Shown piece after piece: positions 5,571 to 6,386 of a DNA stretch of 6,386 bases. The position numbers and the translations under genes are program-made. Where the stretch lies: assembly GCA_037131655.1 (NCBI GenBank), contig JBAXQP010000162.1, forward strand, positions 1-6,386. The letters are read 5' to 3'. How positions within the stretch are numbered: position 1 is the stretch's first letter; the number at the start of each line of letters is the position of its first letter. This stretch comes from a bacterium (GTDB taxonomy: Bacteria; Armatimonadota; Fimbriimonadia; Fimbriimonadales; JBAXQP01). The notes beneath the pieces were generated by a model, which did not search any database, was not told where the DNA came from, and was given only the letters and a program-made list of their open reading frames with translations.

Positions 5571-5589
5571 ACTCGGCCAGTAAACGAGT
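5571..5589 (-). terminator. Weak hairpin after the phosphatase gene, possible terminator
   Basis: In the 145-base gap before arsR, arms ACTCG and CGAGT flank a 9-base loop on the minus strand and are followed by TTTGT. The stem is only 5 bp and the U tract is poor. It is the best terminator candidate between the phosphatase gene and the ars promoter, but it is weak. Confidence 0.25.
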
Positions 5590-5613
5590 GTAGGCGATGA
5601 GATTAGGCCAAGA

Positions 5614-6386
5614 TCAGTCTTTGGTCTTATGCAGGTTTGTCATGAGCCATTGCCGTGTTTTAGGCGGAGCGACCACAAAATAGGTCTTGCCGCCGCCGTT
5701 ATTGAAGATTTCCCACAAGTCGATCGGTTCTCCATTCATATACGTCCAGTCGCATCCGGCTTCTTTGGCGATACAAAAAGCGGCTGCAACATCATGAAGG
5801 GTTTTGACGTGTCCGACGGTCCCGCACATCGTTCCCCGAGCAACATAGCAGATTTCGGCTGCAATGCTACCCAGGGAGCGAAATACCCCATTCCAAGGTC
5901 GGATATTGTAATACTTGCTGGCTCGACTGGTCATGCAGAGGGGGTCTTCGGAATGTGGTTTGTCCACATCGCGGGCATTTATTGGAATTCCGTTGCAGAA
6001 TGCCCCTTCTCCAACTTTGGCACAATAGAGTTCTTGAACTCGGGGAATATAAATGACGCCTAATACCGGTTGGTTTTGATAAACAAGTCCGACTGAAACG
6101 CACCAGAAAGGAGAGTTTAAGACGAAATTGGTGGTGCCGTCGATGGGGTCAACTGCCCAAGTCGGAGCATCAGGGTCGCCGCGCAGACCGTATTCTTCCC
6201 CTAAAAAAGTGAACTCAGGATAGCGCTTGCCAAGTTCTTTTTCGAGAAATAACTCCACCTCACGATCAACATTAGTGACATAAGTTTGATCGAGTTTGAA
6301 CTCGTGGAGGGCATTGAGATGCATTTCGAGCGCAAGATCGCCAGCTTGCCTGGTAACGTCAATTACAAATTGAAGATCAACCTCTA
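5614..6386 (-). CDS. Inositol-monophosphatase-family phosphatase, 5' end outside the window
   Basis: This is a magnesium-dependent, lithium-sensitive-type phosphatase that removes phosphate from small molecules such as inositol phosphate or histidinol phosphate. The frame stays open to the right edge. Twenty codons upstream of the first in-window Met (6322-6324) read as a normal family N-terminus (FVIDVTRQAGDLALE), so the true start lies outside. Numbered from that Met, the metal-binding motifs are GEEYG (E43) and WAVDPIDGTTNF (D59, D62). The third motif appears as LHDVAAAFCIAKEAG (D178), where most relatives have Trp-Asp rather than His-Asp. GSIAAEICYVARG near 152-164 is also typical. The protein ends at a TGA 145 bases before arsR. 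The substrate cannot be told from the sequence; histidinol phosphatase is a common role in similar bacteria. The gene shows no functional link to arsenic. Confidence 0.92.
   Translation of the reverse strand, partial: EVDLQFVIDVTRQAGDLALEMHLNALHEFKLDQTYVTNVDREVELFLEKELGKRYPEFTFLGEEYGLRGDPDAPTWAVDPIDGTTNFVLNSPFWCVSVGLVYQNQPVLGVIYIPRVQELYCAKVGEGAFCNGIPINARDVDKPHSEDPLCMTSRASKYYNIRPWNGVFRSLGSIAAEICYVARGTMCGTVGHVKTLHDVAAAFCIAKEAGCDWTYMNGEPIDLWEIFNNGGGKTYFVVAPPKTRQWLMTNLHKTKD

Noticed and set aside
5200..5583. A 127-codon plus-strand frame running across arsR and its promoter
   Set aside because: It is antisense to arsR and to the promoter and operator, has no family-like motif, and its end lies in non-coding sequence by chance.

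Overview
All the genes I can support in this 6.4 kb window lie on the minus strand, so the window reads right to left in transcription order. Two genes run off the edges: a phosphatase gene on the right is missing its start, and an aldolase gene on the left is missing most of its body. Base composition is moderate, and the two unrecognised genes in the middle look more AT-rich than xylA and arsM. There are no RNA genes, CRISPR arrays, insertion sequences or obvious attachment sites. The organism is a bacterium with ordinary sigma-70-type promoters. The xylose isomerase is the short group I type and resembles the Thermus and Actinobacteria enzymes. With the moderate base composition this fits an environmental, non-proteobacterial lineage, but I cannot name the phylum from this window.

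In transcription order the layout is as follows. (1) An inositol-monophosphatase-family gene (5614-6386, 5' end outside the window). (2) A compact arsenic-resistance operon with a very clear promoter and a palindromic operator (5479-5534): arsR (TTG start), arsM (arsenite methyltransferase) and acr3 (arsenite efflux permease). The junctions are a 4-base overlap and a 1-base overlap. (3) Two unrecognised genes (193 and 213 residues) that start 20 bases after acr3, overlap each other by 4 bases, and have no promoter or terminator separating them from the ars genes. (4) A predicted promoter and 80-base leader, then xylA, then a strong terminator-like hairpin at 559-584. (5) A four-helix membrane protein of unknown function that overlaps the start of a class II aldolase gene by 11 bases.

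The arsenic module would work as a self-regulated unit. ArsR represses its own promoter until it binds As(III). ArsM methylates As(III) using S-adenosylmethionine, and Acr3 exports As(III). No arsenate reductase gene is visible here. The left part looks like sugar catabolism (xylose isomerase plus a rhamnulose-1-phosphate-aldolase-like protein). The main unexplained item is the translationally coupled pair of unknown genes riding at the end of the ars operon.
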